This document shows, piece after piece, positions 29,790 to 38,778 of a DNA stretch of 64,000 bases; position 1 is the first letter of the stretch, and each line of letters begins with the position of its first letter. A program made the position numbers and the translations under genes. The DNA lies in contig NZ_JAZARE010000007.1 in NCBI RefSeq assembly GCF_036231905.1, forward strand, positions 124,001-188,000. Direction: 5' to 3'. Source of the DNA: CAMLIZ01 sp036231905. GTDB lineage: Bacteria; Pseudomonadota; Gammaproteobacteria; Burkholderiales; Burkholderiaceae_C. The notes under the pieces are model-generated. The model was not told the DNA's origin, did no database searches, and saw only the letters and a list, made by a program, of their open reading frames with translations.

Positions 29790-29917
29790 ACCGCCGGAAA
29801 GTATCACATGGCGATACCGGGGGCGGCGCGCAGCAGGTGCTCCACCGGGCCTGCTTGCTGGCCCGGGCGCACGCTTCCACCATGCGGGCCATGTTCAACA
29901 GCCCGACGAGGCTTTCA

Positions 29918-30367
29918 ATGCAAACGATGGTTCGACGCGATACCCGTGCCTGGCGCATGCAAGTGTGGGTGTCGTTCGGCTTGGCAGTGTCGGTGTGTGC
30001 GATCGGCCTGGCGTGGCTGCCAGGCGACGACACGGCCCGCGCCTTCATGGTGATGGGTTATGTGTTCTGCCTGTCGGCCGCGTTTGCCTTGTCCAAGTAC
30101 GTGCGCGACAACGAAACCAAGCGCGTGGACACGCCGATGTGGGGCATGGTGGTGTGGGGCGGCTTCGCGTTCGCGATGGCGCTCACGGGCTGGGGTCTGT
30201 GGCGCATGGCGATCCAGCCGGTGTGGAAGGCCTACCTGCTGGTGAGCTGGCTGTTCCTGATCTCCACCGTGTTCACCCTGGCCAAGACCCTGCGCGACGC
30301 GCACGAAGCCGACCTGTTCCAGGCCCGCCTGGCCGGCCGCCGTGAAGCGATGGGCGAAACCCAGTGA
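29918..30367 (+). CDS. YiaA/YiaB-family inner membrane protein
   Basis: A 149-aa protein with four hydrophobic segments arranged as two copies of the YiaAB repeat, each ending in a similar signature (ALSKYVRDN and TLAKTLRDA). The start at 29918 is supported by GACGAGG seven bases upstream; 29891 is an alternative. The function is unknown. Confidence 0.78.
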   Translation: MQTMVRRDTRAWRMQVWVSFGLAVSVCAIGLAWLPGDDTARAFMVMGYVFCLSAAFALSKYVRDNETKRVDTPMWGMVVWGGFAFAMALTGWGLWRMAIQPVWKAYLLVSWLFLISTVFTLAKTLRDAHEADLFQARLAGRREAMGETQ

Positions 30368-30378
30368 GGCGCATCACC

Positions 30379-30795
30379 ATGAAGACCTTTGTCCTGTCCT
30401 TGTTCGCCGCGGCTGTGCTTGCCAGCGCCCCCGCACACGCTCACGGCCCGTCGGATGCAAGCGCGGTGTCGGCCCTGTCGGTCGCGGTGCCGGTGGCGGT
30501 GTCGGTGGCCGGCCCGGTGCTGCTGCTCTCCGGGGCTGTGGCGCTCACGGTGGTGTCGGTGCAGGCCAGCGCGGTGGGCACCGTGTGGGTGCTGGAGCGC
30601 GCCTCCGACGGCGCCCGCTGCGTGCTGCGCTTCGGCGCGGAAGCGGCAGGCGCCGCCTCCATGGCCACCGGTGCGGTGATCACCACCGCGGTGCTGTCCA
30701 CCGGCTGGCTGCTGTCGGCCGCCGGCGAAGCGATCGCCTTCATCCCCAATGAGATCGGCGCCTCGCTGCTCTACAACGAGCGCATCACACGATGA
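30379..30795 (+). CDS. Hypothetical Ala/Val-rich exported protein
   Basis: A 138-aa protein with a signal peptide (FVLSLFAAAVLASAPAHA) and an alanine/valine/serine-rich body with further hydrophobic stretches. No domain is recognised. Its stop overlaps the start of the DUF2145 gene (ATGA), so the two are translated together. Confidence 0.7.
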   Translation: MKTFVLSLFAAAVLASAPAHAHGPSDASAVSALSVAVPVAVSVAGPVLLLSGAVALTVVSVQASAVGTVWVLERASDGARCVLRFGAEAAGAASMATGAVITTAVLSTGWLLSAAGEAIAFIPNEIGASLLYNERITR

Positions 30796-31571
30796 ACACG
30801 CTGCGTGTCTTCACCGCCGCCCTGGCGCTGGCCGCCGCGGGCGCACAGGCCGGCCAGACCTGCGAGCCGCACAAGCCCTCCGCCAGCGCCATCACCCAGG
30901 CCCTAGGCCTGGCCCAGCGCACCCGCGATGCGCTGGACGCCAGCGGCGCCAGGGTGGTGCTGATCGCCCGCGCCGGGCAGGACCTGAGCGCCTATGGCCT
31001 GCGCTATTCGCACTTGGGCTACGCCTACCGCGACGAACGCACCAAGGCCTGGCGCATCGTGCACAAGCTCAACCACTGCGGTACCGACCGCAGCGCGCTG
31101 TACCGCCAAGGCCTGGCCGACTTCTTCATGGACCAGCCCTGGCGCTACGAAGCCGGCGTGGTGGTGCCCAACCCGGCGGTGCAGGACGCGCTGCTGCCGC
31201 TGCTGCAGGACAACAGCCGCGCTGCGGTGCTCAACACGCCGGCCTACAACATGGTGGCCTACCCCTGGTCGCAGCGCTACCAGCAGAGCAACCAGTGGGC
31301 GCTGGAGACCCTGGCGATGGCCATGCAACCCAGCGCCACCACACGGGTGCAGGCGCAAGGCTGGCTGCGTGCGCTGGGCTACCAGCCGACCACCTTGCAC
31401 CTGCCGGCCTTCAAGCGGCTGGGGGCCGAGCTCACCGCCGCCAACGTGGCCTTCGACGACCATCCGAACAGCCGGCGCTTCGCCGGGCGCATCGATACCG
31501 TGACGGTGGACTCGGTGTTCGCGTTTGTCCGCAGCGCCGGCCTCGCAGGCGAGCCGCTGGTCGTGAGATAA
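30792..31571 (+). CDS. DUF2145-type periplasmic protein
   Basis: A 259-aa protein with a signal peptide ending GAQAGQ and a domain I recognise as DUF2145-like (SHLGYAYRD, AWRIVHKLNHCGTD, PAYNMVAYPW). It resembles NlpC-related lipid or peptide hydrolase folds, but an enzymatic role is not shown. It is translationally coupled to the small exported protein before it. Confidence 0.72.
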   Translation: MNTLRVFTAALALAAAGAQAGQTCEPHKPSASAITQALGLAQRTRDALDASGARVVLIARAGQDLSAYGLRYSHLGYAYRDERTKAWRIVHKLNHCGTDRSALYRQGLADFFMDQPWRYEAGVVVPNPAVQDALLPLLQDNSRAAVLNTPAYNMVAYPWSQRYQQSNQWALETLAMAMQPSATTRVQAQGWLRALGYQPTTLHLPAFKRLGAELTAANVAFDDHPNSRRFAGRIDTVTVDSVFAFVRSAGLAGEPLVVR

Positions 31572-31612
31572 AGGCAGCCGCCCAGAAAAGCCCAGATCCA
31601 GGAGGAGACCGC

Positions 31613-33541
31613 ATGTCGACGTCATCCACACTGCCCGCGTCCAGCGACGCGCCGCACACCGCCCACCCCAACCAGTTCGCGCTCTTGGGCCAGCGCCGTT
31701 TCGCGCCCTTCTTCTGGACCCAGTTCCTCGGTGCGGCGAACGACAACCTGTTCAAGTTCGCCTTCACCGTGCTGGTGACCTACCAGTTGCAGGTGAGCTG
31801 GCTGCCGGCCTCGCTGGCCGGGCTGGTGATCGGCGCGGTGTTCATCCTGCCGTTCCTGCTGTTTTCCGCCACCAGCGGCCAGCTGGCCGACAAATACGAC
31901 AAGGCGCTGCTCACCCGCATGGTGAAGTGGCTGGAGATCGTGATCATGCTGATCGCGGTGTTCGGGCTGTTCACGTCCAACGTGGCAGCGATGCTGGGCT
32001 GCATCTTCCTGCTCGGGCTGCACTCCACCCTGTTCGGCCCGGTGAAGTACGCCTACCTGCCGCAGCACCTGAACGAGCGCGAGCTCACCGGCGGCAACGG
32101 CATGATCGAGATGGGCACCTTCGTGGCCATCCTGCTGGGCGACGTGGCCGGCGGGCTGCTGATCGCGATCCCTGGCATCGGCTCGCACATCGTGGGCATC
32201 GGCTGCCTCGGCCTCGCGCTGCTGGGGCGGGTGACGGCGCAGTGGGTGCCGGTGTCGCCGGCCACCGATGCGCAGCTGAAGATCAACTGGAACCCCTTCA
32301 CCGAGACCTGGCGCAACCTGCAGCTCGCGCGCCACAACATCGTGGTGTTCCGCTCGCTGCTGGGCATCTCGTGGATGTGGTTCTTCGGCGCGGTGTTTTT
32401 GTCGCAGTTCCCCTCCTTCGCCAAGGAGGTGCTGCACGGCGACGAGCAGGTGGCCTCGTTGCTGCTGGTGGTGTTCTCGGTGGGCATCGGCATCGGCTCG
32501 CTGCTGTGCGAGGTGCTCTCCAAGCGCCATGTGGAGATCGGCCTGGTGCCCCTGGGCGCCATCGGCATGAGCGTGTTCGCGATCGACCTTTATTTCTCTT
32601 CGCGCGGCCTTCCGCCGGCGGCCACCATGACGGTGGGCGAGTTCGTGGGCCGTGGTGCGCACTGGCATGTGATGGCGGACCTGTTCCTGCTGTCGATGTC
32701 GGCCGGCATCTACAGCGTGCCGATGTATGCGTTGATCCAGCTGCGGGCGCAGCCGAGCCACCGGGCGCGCATCATCGCGGCCAACAACATCCTGAACGCG
32801 CTGTTCATGATCGCCAGCGCCGTGCTCGCCGGTGCGCTGCTGGCGGCCGGCTTCACGGTGCCGCAGGTGTTCCTGTTCACCGGCATCGCCAACGCCATCG
32901 TGGCGGGCTACATCTTCCTGCTGGTGCCGGAGTACCTGCTGCGCTTCATCGCCTTCATCGCCACGCGCACCATCTATCGCTTCAAGGTGCTAGGCGATGA
33001 GCACATTCCCACCGAGGGCGCCGCGCTGCTGGTGTGCAACCACGTGAGCTTCGTCGACGCGGTGCTGCTGATGGCGGCCAGCCCGCGCCCCATCCGCTTC
33101 GTGATGGACCACCGCATCTTCAAGATCCCGGTGCTGGGCACGCTGTTCAAGCTGGCCAAGTGCATCCCGATCGCGCCGCAGAAGGAAGACCCGGCCGCCT
33201 ACGCCGCCGCATTCGACGCGGCCGACCAGGTGCTGGCCGAAGGCGACCTGCTGTGCATCTTCCCGGAAGGCGGCATCACGCGCGACGGCGAGGTGGCCGA
33301 GTTCAAGGGCGGCATGATGAAGATCCTGGAGCGCCGGCCGGTGCCGGTGGTGCCACTGGCCTTGCAGAACCTGTGGGGCTCGTTCTTCTCGCGGGTGGAA
33401 CAGGGTCGCGCGATGGTGCGGCCGTTCCGGCGCGGCCTGTTCAGCCCGGTGGGCCTGGTGGCCGGCGCGCCGGTGGCGCCGCAGCAGGTGTCGCCCGCGG
33501 CGATGCGCGAACGCGTGAAGCAGCTGCTGGCCACGCCCTGA
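31613..33541 (+). CDS. Fused MFS lysophospholipid transporter (LplT-like) and 1-acylglycerol-3-phosphate acyltransferase (PlsC-like)
   Basis: A 642-aa inner-membrane protein. Residues ~20-430 form an MFS permease with about twelve hydrophobic segments and the N-terminal block FFWTQFLGAANDN typical of LplT-like transporters. Residues ~440-630 form a PlsC acyltransferase with the HX4D motif (NHVSFVDAV) and FPEGGITRDG. The arrangement suggests flipping a lysophospholipid inward and re-acylating it. The AMP-binding acyl-ACP synthetase domain of classical Aas is absent. ATG 31613 has GGAGGAG upstream. Confidence 0.86.
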   Translation: MSTSSTLPASSDAPHTAHPNQFALLGQRRFAPFFWTQFLGAANDNLFKFAFTVLVTYQLQVSWLPASLAGLVIGAVFILPFLLFSATSGQLADKYDKALLTRMVKWLEIVIMLIAVFGLFTSNVAAMLGCIFLLGLHSTLFGPVKYAYLPQHLNERELTGGNGMIEMGTFVAILLGDVAGGLLIAIPGIGSHIVGIGCLGLALLGRVTAQWVPVSPATDAQLKINWNPFTETWRNLQLARHNIVVFRSLLGISWMWFFGAVFLSQFPSFAKEVLHGDEQVASLLLVVFSVGIGIGSLLCEVLSKRHVEIGLVPLGAIGMSVFAIDLYFSSRGLPPAATMTVGEFVGRGAHWHVMADLFLLSMSAGIYSVPMYALIQLRAQPSHRARIIAANNILNALFMIASAVLAGALLAAGFTVPQVFLFTGIANAIVAGYIFLLVPEYLLRFIAFIATRTIYRFKVLGDEHIPTEGAALLVCNHVSFVDAVLLMAASPRPIRFVMDHRIFKIPVLGTLFKLAKCIPIAPQKEDPAAYAAAFDAADQVLAEGDLLCIFPEGGITRDGEVAEFKGGMMKILERRPVPVVPLALQNLWGSFFSRVEQGRAMVRPFRRGLFSPVGLVAGAPVAPQQVSPAAMRERVKQLLATP

Positions 33542-33630
33542 GGCCCTGACGCAACGGCCGGGCCACGCTGCCGGCCGGCACGGGGTGTTGGATACTCGCG
33601 CGGCTTTCGCCACGCCCGTCCGCCGCCCCG

Positions 33631-34311
33631 ATGATTCCCTCCCTGAGCCGCAATGCGCTGGTGCGCATCGTTCCGTTTGCCGCGTTCATGCTGCTGCTGG
33701 CCCTGCGTGGCGCCGCGCCTGCGGATGGCTCCTGGGGCGTGGACCCGCGCTGGCTCTATGCGCTGAGCGTGGTGGTCGTGGGCGGCATGCTGCTGGTGTG
33801 GCGCAAGGAATACGGCGAGCTCGCGCGGCAGAGCCTTCCGCAAGCGGGCGAGCTGCTGCTGTCCGTGGGCGTCGGGCTGGCGGTGTTCGCAGCCTGGATC
33901 TCGCTGGACGCACCGCTGTTTCGCATCGGCCAGGAAAGTGCCGCCTTCACGCCGCTGGACTCGCAAGGCCGGCTGGACTGGCCGCTGGTGGTGGTGCGCT
34001 GGATCGGCGCCGCCCTGGTGGTGCCGGTGATGGAGGAGCTGTTCTGGCGCTCGTTTCTCATGCGGTGGATCGAACGCCCGCTGTTCGAGGCGGTGGACCC
34101 GCGGCGCGTGGGCCTGCGCGCGATCGTGCTCTCCACCTTCGTCTTCATGCTGGCCCACACGCTGTGGCTGGCCGCCATCCTGGCCGGCCTGGCGTATGCG
34201 TGGCTTTATGTGCGCAGCGGCAAGCTCTGGCTGCCGGTGATTGCCCACGCGGTGACCAACGGCGTGCTGGGCATCTGGGTGGTCGCCACCGGGCAGTGGC
34301 AGTTCTGGTGA
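33631..34311 (+). CDS. CPBP-family intramembrane glutamic endopeptidase (CAAX protease-like)
   Basis: A 226-aa membrane protein with about six to seven hydrophobic segments. It has the ABI/CPBP catalytic motifs EELFWRSF (EExxxR), FVFMLAH (FxxxH) and HAVTNG (HxxxN). It resembles the CAAX prenyl protease-related group sometimes found with exosortase systems, but no exosortase gene is in the window. The substrate is unknown. Confidence 0.83.
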   Translation: MIPSLSRNALVRIVPFAAFMLLLALRGAAPADGSWGVDPRWLYALSVVVVGGMLLVWRKEYGELARQSLPQAGELLLSVGVGLAVFAAWISLDAPLFRIGQESAAFTPLDSQGRLDWPLVVVRWIGAALVVPVMEELFWRSFLMRWIERPLFEAVDPRRVGLRAIVLSTFVFMLAHTLWLAAILAGLAYAWLYVRSGKLWLPVIAHAVTNGVLGIWVVATGQWQFW

Positions 34312-34320
34312 AACGCGCCT

Positions 34321-34962
34321 TCAGCGCGCCAGGTGGCTCGCCAGCACCGGAAAGAGTTTCACCAGGCCATCGGCGAGCAGCTCCACTGCCATCGCGGCCA
34401 GGATCAGCCCCATCAGCCGGGTCATCACGTTGATGCCGGTGTGGCCCAGCACCCGGGCGATGCGCGAGGACGCCGAGAACACGATGAAGGTGGCCAGGCC
34501 GATCACCACGCCGTAGCCCACGAGCACGGCATGCTCCCAGAGGCTGCGCGTCTTTTCGGCGTAGATCACCATCGTGGAGATCGTGGCCGGGCCGGTGAGC
34601 AGCGGGATGGTCAGCGGCACCACCGCGATGCTGTCGCCAGCGTCGGCCTTGGCCTGGCCTTCGGTGACGTCGCCCTCGCGCGATTCGGCCTGCTGTGCAT
34701 TGAGCATGTGCAGCGAGGACATCAGCAGCAGCGTGCCGCCGCCCACCTGGAACGAGGCGATCGAGATGCCGAAGAACTCGATGATCTTCAGGCCGGCGAT
34801 CGCGCTCACCGCGATCACCGTGAAGGCGGAGAACGCGCTCACGCGGATGGTGCGCTGGCGCTGCTGGCGGTTGAAGTTCTGCGTGAAGTGCAGGAAGAAG
34901 GGCACCACGCCGATCGGGTTGACGATCGCCAGCAGCGCGATCAGCGGCTTGAGCAAGTCCAT
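34321..34962 (-). CDS. MarC-family integral membrane protein
   Basis: A 213-aa protein with about six hydrophobic segments and the family signature IVNPIGVVPFFLHFTQ at residues ~13-28, followed by PLTIPLLTGPATIS. The function of MarC proteins is unknown despite the name. Its start is five bases after the stop of the upstream membrane protein gene, so the two form an operon. Confidence 0.87.
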   Translation of the reverse strand: MDLLKPLIALLAIVNPIGVVPFFLHFTQNFNRQQRQRTIRVSAFSAFTVIAVSAIAGLKIIEFFGISIASFQVGGGTLLLMSSLHMLNAQQAESREGDVTEGQAKADAGDSIAVVPLTIPLLTGPATISTMVIYAEKTRSLWEHAVLVGYGVVIGLATFIVFSASSRIARVLGHTGINVMTRLMGLILAAMAVELLADGLVKLFPVLASHLAR

Positions 34963-34967
34963 GGGGT

Positions 34968-35909
34968 TCAGTCGTTGAGGGCGGGCGGCAGCCCGTGCAG
35001 CGCGTCGGCTTCTTCGAGCGCCAGGTAGGCGGAGCACATGCCGCGCAGGTACACCACGCCAGGCAGCACCAGCGCCAGCGCAAACACCACGCCGCCGCCG
35101 ACAAGCGCCGCCACGCCGTAGGCGTTTTGCGCCGCCGGCGCGCCGGCGGCGCCCAGGGTGCGCAGGCCATAACCGAACAGGCCGCCCATCAGCTGCTGCG
35201 GCGGCAGGTCCACATGCACCACCAGCACGGCCAGGGCCGCCACCGCCCGGCCACCCGCGATGACCGCAAAGCTCACCAGGGCGCCCACCACCGCGGCCAG
35301 CAGGCTGGCCGCCGCACTCAGCAGCGCGGCGAAGAGCAGGCGACGGCGCACCTGCCGGCGCAGGAAGGCCCAGGTGGCCCTTACCCCCAGCCCGCGCCAG
35401 GTGGCCGGCGCGGCCAGCGGCCCCACCACCGCCACGGCGGCCAGCAGCGTGAGGCCCAGCATCACCACGCCGAGCGGCACCACCAGGCCGAACAACAACG
35501 GGCCCACGGTCGGCAGGCGGCACAACCACAGCAGCGCCATCAGCACGCCGATCAATGCCAGGCCGACCAGGCCGCACCCGAGCAGCACGAGCAGCAGGCG
35601 GTGAGCATGGGCGAGGGCGTCACGCACGGCCTGGGCCACCTCGCGCGGGGGGCGCCCGCGCGCTTCGTCCATCACCAGCAGGCCGGCGGCATTGCCGCCA
35701 TAGAACGCAACGGTCAGCGCCAGGCCGCCTTGGAGCACGCCCCAGAGCGTGGCGTCCTTGACCAGCGCGGACTGCGCCATGGCCAGCAGTAGGCCGGCCA
35801 TCGAAAAACTGCCCAGCAGCACATACAGCGCCCCGCCGTTGCGCACCGATTGAATGCTTTCCAGCACCCGGTTCAGTGCAAGCAGGGGACGTTCGGCAGC
35901 CAGGTTCAT
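34968..35909 (-). CDS. Hypothetical polytopic membrane protein
   Basis: A 313-aa protein with six to seven hydrophobic segments (for example GGALYVLLGSFSMAGLLLAM and ALVGGGVVFALALVLPGVVY) and short soluble ends. No characteristic motif is present. I chose ATG 35909, 23 codons inside the longest frame. It is probably co-transcribed with the MarC gene. Confidence 0.7.
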   Translation of the reverse strand: MNLAAERPLLALNRVLESIQSVRNGGALYVLLGSFSMAGLLLAMAQSALVKDATLWGVLQGGLALTVAFYGGNAAGLLVMDEARGRPPREVAQAVRDALAHAHRLLLVLLGCGLVGLALIGVLMALLWLCRLPTVGPLLFGLVVPLGVVMLGLTLLAAVAVVGPLAAPATWRGLGVRATWAFLRRQVRRRLLFAALLSAAASLLAAVVGALVSFAVIAGGRAVAALAVLVVHVDLPPQQLMGGLFGYGLRTLGAAGAPAAQNAYGVAALVGGGVVFALALVLPGVVYLRGMCSAYLALEEADALHGLPPALND

Positions 35910-35993
35910 CGGGCAGGGATCATAAAGGTGCGTTTTGGCGGGGTTCCAGGGTTTGTCCCAGGGCGTGCAAAACAACACTTCGGTGGAAACGGC

Positions 35994-36024
35994 TTTACGA
36001 AGCCCCTGAAATTGCCTAGATAAT
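35994..36024 (+). promoter_or_regulatory. Probable promoter of the RNA-binding protein gene
   Basis: TTTACG at 35994-35999 and TAGATA at 36017-36022 are separated by 17 bases. They lie in a locally AT-richer stretch and leave a ~95-base leader before ATG 36123. Long leaders are common for cold-responsive RRM genes, but cold control is only inferred. Confidence 0.5.
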
Positions 36025-36122
36025 CGGCGACCTGTGTCTGGCAGCGGCGCCTTCGCTTGAATGGTTCACGATGGGTTGAAGCTCCACATGGATATTTTTG
36101 AGTGATTGGAAAGGGCTTCCCC

Positions 36123-36608
36123 ATGGGAAACAAGCTATACGTCGGCAACCTCGCCTACAGCGTGCGCGACGAATCTCTGCAACAAGCGTTTGGCCAGTTC
36201 GGCGTCGTGACGTCGGCCAAGGTCATGATGGACCGTGACACCGGCCGTTCCAAGGGCTTCGGCTTCGTGGAAATGGGTTCGGACGCTGAAGCGCAAGCCG
36301 CGATCAACGGCATGAACGGCCAGGCCCTCGAAGGCCGCGCCATCGTCGTGAACGAGGCCCGCCCGCGCGAAGAGCGTCCGGGTGGCTTCGGTGGCGGCGG
36401 CGGTGGCCGCAGCGGCGGTGGTGGTGGTTACGGCGGTGGTGGCGGCGGCTACGGCGGCGGCGGCGGTGGTGGCCGCAGCGGCGGTGGTGGTGGCGGCTAC
36501 GGCGGTGGCGGCGGCGGCGGTGGCCGCAGCCCCTACGGCAGCGGCGGCCGCAGTGGCGGCGGCGGCAGCGGTGGTGGTTACGGCGGCGGCAGCCGCGGCG
36601 GCTACTGA
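36123..36608 (+). CDS. RRM-domain glycine-rich RNA-binding protein
   Basis: A 161-aa protein. Residues 1-80 form a single RNA recognition motif with RNP2 LYVGNLAY and RNP1 KGFGFVEM. Residues 85-161 are almost only Gly, Arg, Ser and Tyr in GGGGGYGGGG-type repeats. It resembles bacterial RbpA-like and plant GRP RNA chaperones, often cold-induced. It is cytoplasmic, with a strong terminator after it and a single-gene transcript. Confidence 0.92.
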   Translation: MGNKLYVGNLAYSVRDESLQQAFGQFGVVTSAKVMMDRDTGRSKGFGFVEMGSDAEAQAAINGMNGQALEGRAIVVNEARPREERPGGFGGGGGGRSGGGGGYGGGGGGYGGGGGGGRSGGGGGGYGGGGGGGGRSPYGSGGRSGGGGSGGGYGGGSRGGY

Positions 36609-36643
36609 GCCAGCGCGCAACGGCCTCGCGGCCGTTTCAGCAT

Positions 36644-36677
36644 AAAAAGGCGGCAGCTTCGGCGAGCCGCCTTTTTT
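36644..36677 (+). terminator. Rho-independent terminator after the RRM gene
   Basis: AAAAAGGCGGC at 36644-36654 pairs with GCCGCCTTTTT from 36666; the loop is 11 bases and six T residues end it. A smaller hairpin (ACGGCC TCGC GGCCGT) lies just upstream. The A-tract also makes it usable by the convergent SDR gene. Confidence 0.88.
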
Positions 36678-36701
36678 ACTTTTGGCGGCAAGATTTGCGG
36701 C

Positions 36702-37493
36702 TTATCGATTTTCGCCTTGGCGATGCTTGCGCGGGCGGCCTGCCAGCAGCCGGTCAAACAGGAAATTGGGCAGCGCTCGCATCAGTTTGGCGACCACGCC
36801 CATTTGCCAGGGAATCACCCGGTAGCTGGCCCCGGCGGCGATCGCCCGGAACGCCTGGTCCGCAAAGGCATCGGGCTGCATCAGGAAGGGCATGCTGTAG
36901 CGGTTTTCGCGCGTCAGCGGGGTGTCGATGTAACCCGGCGCAAGCGTGACCACCTTGACGCCGAACGGCCGGCATTCGCCGCGCAGGCTTTCACAGTAGC
37001 TCACCACCGCCGCCTTGCTGGCGCAGTAGGCGCCGTGCCCGGGCAGGCCGCGCACACCGGCCACGCTGGCAATGCCCACCAGCGCGCCGGAGCCGCGCGC
37101 GCACATCGCCCGAACGAACGGATGGAAGGTGGCGGCCAGCCCGATGTTGTTGGTCTCGAAGGTGGCGCGCATCACCTCCAGGTCGGCGAACTCCGCGGTG
37201 TCCATGCCCACGCTGATGCCGGCGTTGGCGATCACCACGTCGGGCAGGCCTTGCGCGGCCATGCAGGCGCGGCCGGCACCGGTGATCGCGTCCACGTCCC
37301 GGACATCGGCGCCGTACACCGCCAGCCGGGCGGCGTCGTAGCCCTGCGTGGCGGCCCAGGCCTGCACCTCCGCCGTGCGGCGCGCCACCAGCGCCAGGCG
37401 CCAGCCCGCCTCGTAAAAACGCGCGGCCAGCGCCTGGCCGATGCCGCTGGAAGCGCCGGTGATGAAAACGAGCGGGCGGGGATCGGCGGTCAT
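36702..37493 (-). CDS. Short-chain dehydrogenase/reductase (SDR)
   Basis: A 263-aa Rossmann-fold oxidoreductase. The cofactor site is TGASSGIGQ at ~11-19, then NAG (ANAGIS), and the catalytic motif is YCASK. The substrate is unknown. The basic C-terminal tail may associate with membranes. It lies directly downstream of lptC in the position where lptA is normally expected. Confidence 0.88.
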   Translation of the reverse strand: MTADPRPLVFITGASSGIGQALAARFYEAGWRLALVARRTAEVQAWAATQGYDAARLAVYGADVRDVDAITGAGRACMAAQGLPDVVIANAGISVGMDTAEFADLEVMRATFETNNIGLAATFHPFVRAMCARGSGALVGIASVAGVRGLPGHGAYCASKAAVVSYCESLRGECRPFGVKVVTLAPGYIDTPLTRENRYSMPFLMQPDAFADQAFRAIAAGASYRVIPWQMGVVAKLMRALPNFLFDRLLAGRPRKHRQGENR

Positions 37494-37521
37494 TCGGCCT
37501 CGGCAAGGTCAGGGGCGGATT

Positions 37522-38172
37522 TCAGCGGCCGCCGCGCCGGGCCGGTGCGAATGTGGCGTGCACCTTGCCCTTGAGCTGCAGCGTGCGGCTGAGGTTGTCG
37601 TAGTCCATGCCCTGGGCGCGCAGCACGTTGCTGCCGTGGCGCACCTGCACCGGCAGGTGCGAGCGCAGGCGCTCGGTGTTGAGGAAAGCCTGCAGGAACT
37701 CGCCTTCGAATTCCAACGGTTCCTCCTCGCCGGCACGGCTGACCACATGGGCCCCGCCCAGCAGCTGCACCTCGCTGGCGTCGCCGTTGGCAACGGCCTG
37801 GCGCGCGGTGGCCACGGTCACCCTCCCCTGGTCCCCGAGCGCGCGGATGCGCACGGTGTCGATCTCCACCGTGTCGGTGTCCGGATAGTGGCGCAACTGC
37901 TCGCCCTCGATGCGCACGCGCAAGCGGCCGTCAGGCGCATAGCGCTGCACCGCGAAGTGGCGCATGGTGTAGTCGGGCACATGGCGCGGCACCACTGCGC
38001 CGCGCGGCTCCTCCGGCTGGGGCGAGTTCTTCACCAGCCACCAGGTGGACAGCGCCAGCAGCAGCATCAGCAGCAACGGCAGGTAGGACGACAGCTGTTC
38101 GCGCAGCCGCCAGTGCCAGGGCACCTGGGCATGCGCGGCCGCAACGGGCGGGGTGGGGGCGGGCAGGGCCAC
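37522..38172 (-). CDS. lptC: LPS export protein LptC
   Basis: A ~216-aa bitopic protein. One N-terminal membrane segment (SSYLPLLLMLLLALSTWWLV) is followed by a periplasmic beta-jellyroll containing the conserved FEGEFLQAFLNTE and GMDYDNLSRTLQLKGKV strands. It is part of the LptBFGC-A bridge that carries LPS across the periplasm. No ATG fits: the frame is open upstream into kdsC, and GTG 38172 (or TTG 38181) just after the kdsC stop is the likely start. Confidence 0.88.
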   Translation of the reverse strand: MALPAPTPPVAAAHAQVPWHWRLREQLSSYLPLLLMLLLALSTWWLVKNSPQPEEPRGAVVPRHVPDYTMRHFAVQRYAPDGRLRVRIEGEQLRHYPDTDTVEIDTVRIRALGDQGRVTVATARQAVANGDASEVQLLGGAHVVSRAGEEEPLEFEGEFLQAFLNTERLRSHLPVQVRHGSNVLRAQGMDYDNLSRTLQLKGKVHATFAPARRGGR

Positions 38173-38188
38173 GGCCGTCAACAAAGCC

Positions 38189-38776
38189 CTAAGGGCTGGC
38201 GTCCAGCGTGGTGAGGTGGCCTTGCAGCAGCGCCGCGTAGCGGCCGCTGGCCACCAGCAGCAGGTCGCAGAACTCACGCGCCGCGCCGTGGCCGCCCTGC
38301 GCGGCGGTCACGTGGTGCGCCAGGGCCTTGGCTTCGGCATGGGCGTTGGCGGGCGCGCAGGCAAAAGCGGCGCGCTGCATCAGCGGCAGGTCGGGCCAGT
38401 CGTCGCCAATGACCGCCAGCTCGTTCCAGTCCACACCCAGGCGCGGCAGCAGCGCTTCAGCGGCCGCCAGCTTGTCGTGCACGCCGTACAGCGCTTCGCG
38501 CAGGCCGAGGTCGGCCACACGCTTGCGCACGGCGGGTGAATCGCGCCCGGTGATCACCACCGGCGTGATGCCACCTTGTGCCAGCAGCTTCAGGCCATGC
38601 CCGTCCAGGGTGTTGAAGGCCTTGAACACCTCGCCGGTTTCGCCGATGTAGATGCGGCCGTCGGTGAGCACACCGTCGACGTCGAAGATGGCGGCCTTCA
38701 GGCCGAGGCCCGTGCCTTGCGCCTGCAGCAGCAGCTCGGGCGGGAATTGCAGGGCCGGACCCTGGGGCGCGGGCAT
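38189..38776 (-). CDS. kdsC: 3-deoxy-D-manno-octulosonate 8-phosphate phosphatase
   Basis: A 195-aa HAD phosphatase with FDVDGVLTDGRIY (nucleophile Asp), TGRDSPAV and IGDDWPDLPLM, the typical KdsC set without a large cap. It dephosphorylates Kdo-8-phosphate in LPS core synthesis in the cytoplasm. It is two bases from the kdsD stop and upstream of lptC in one operon. Confidence 0.95.
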   Translation of the reverse strand: MPAPQGPALQFPPELLLQAQGTGLGLKAAIFDVDGVLTDGRIYIGETGEVFKAFNTLDGHGLKLLAQGGITPVVITGRDSPAVRKRVADLGLREALYGVHDKLAAAEALLPRLGVDWNELAVIGDDWPDLPLMQRAAFACAPANAHAEAKALAHHVTAAQGGHGAAREFCDLLLVASGRYAALLQGHLTTLDASP

Positions 38777-38778
38777 GC

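Noticed and set aside
36385..36605. Dense short repeats that look like a tandem-repeat or CRISPR-like array
   Set aside because: They are GGN codons encoding the glycine-rich tail of the RRM protein; there are no spacers.
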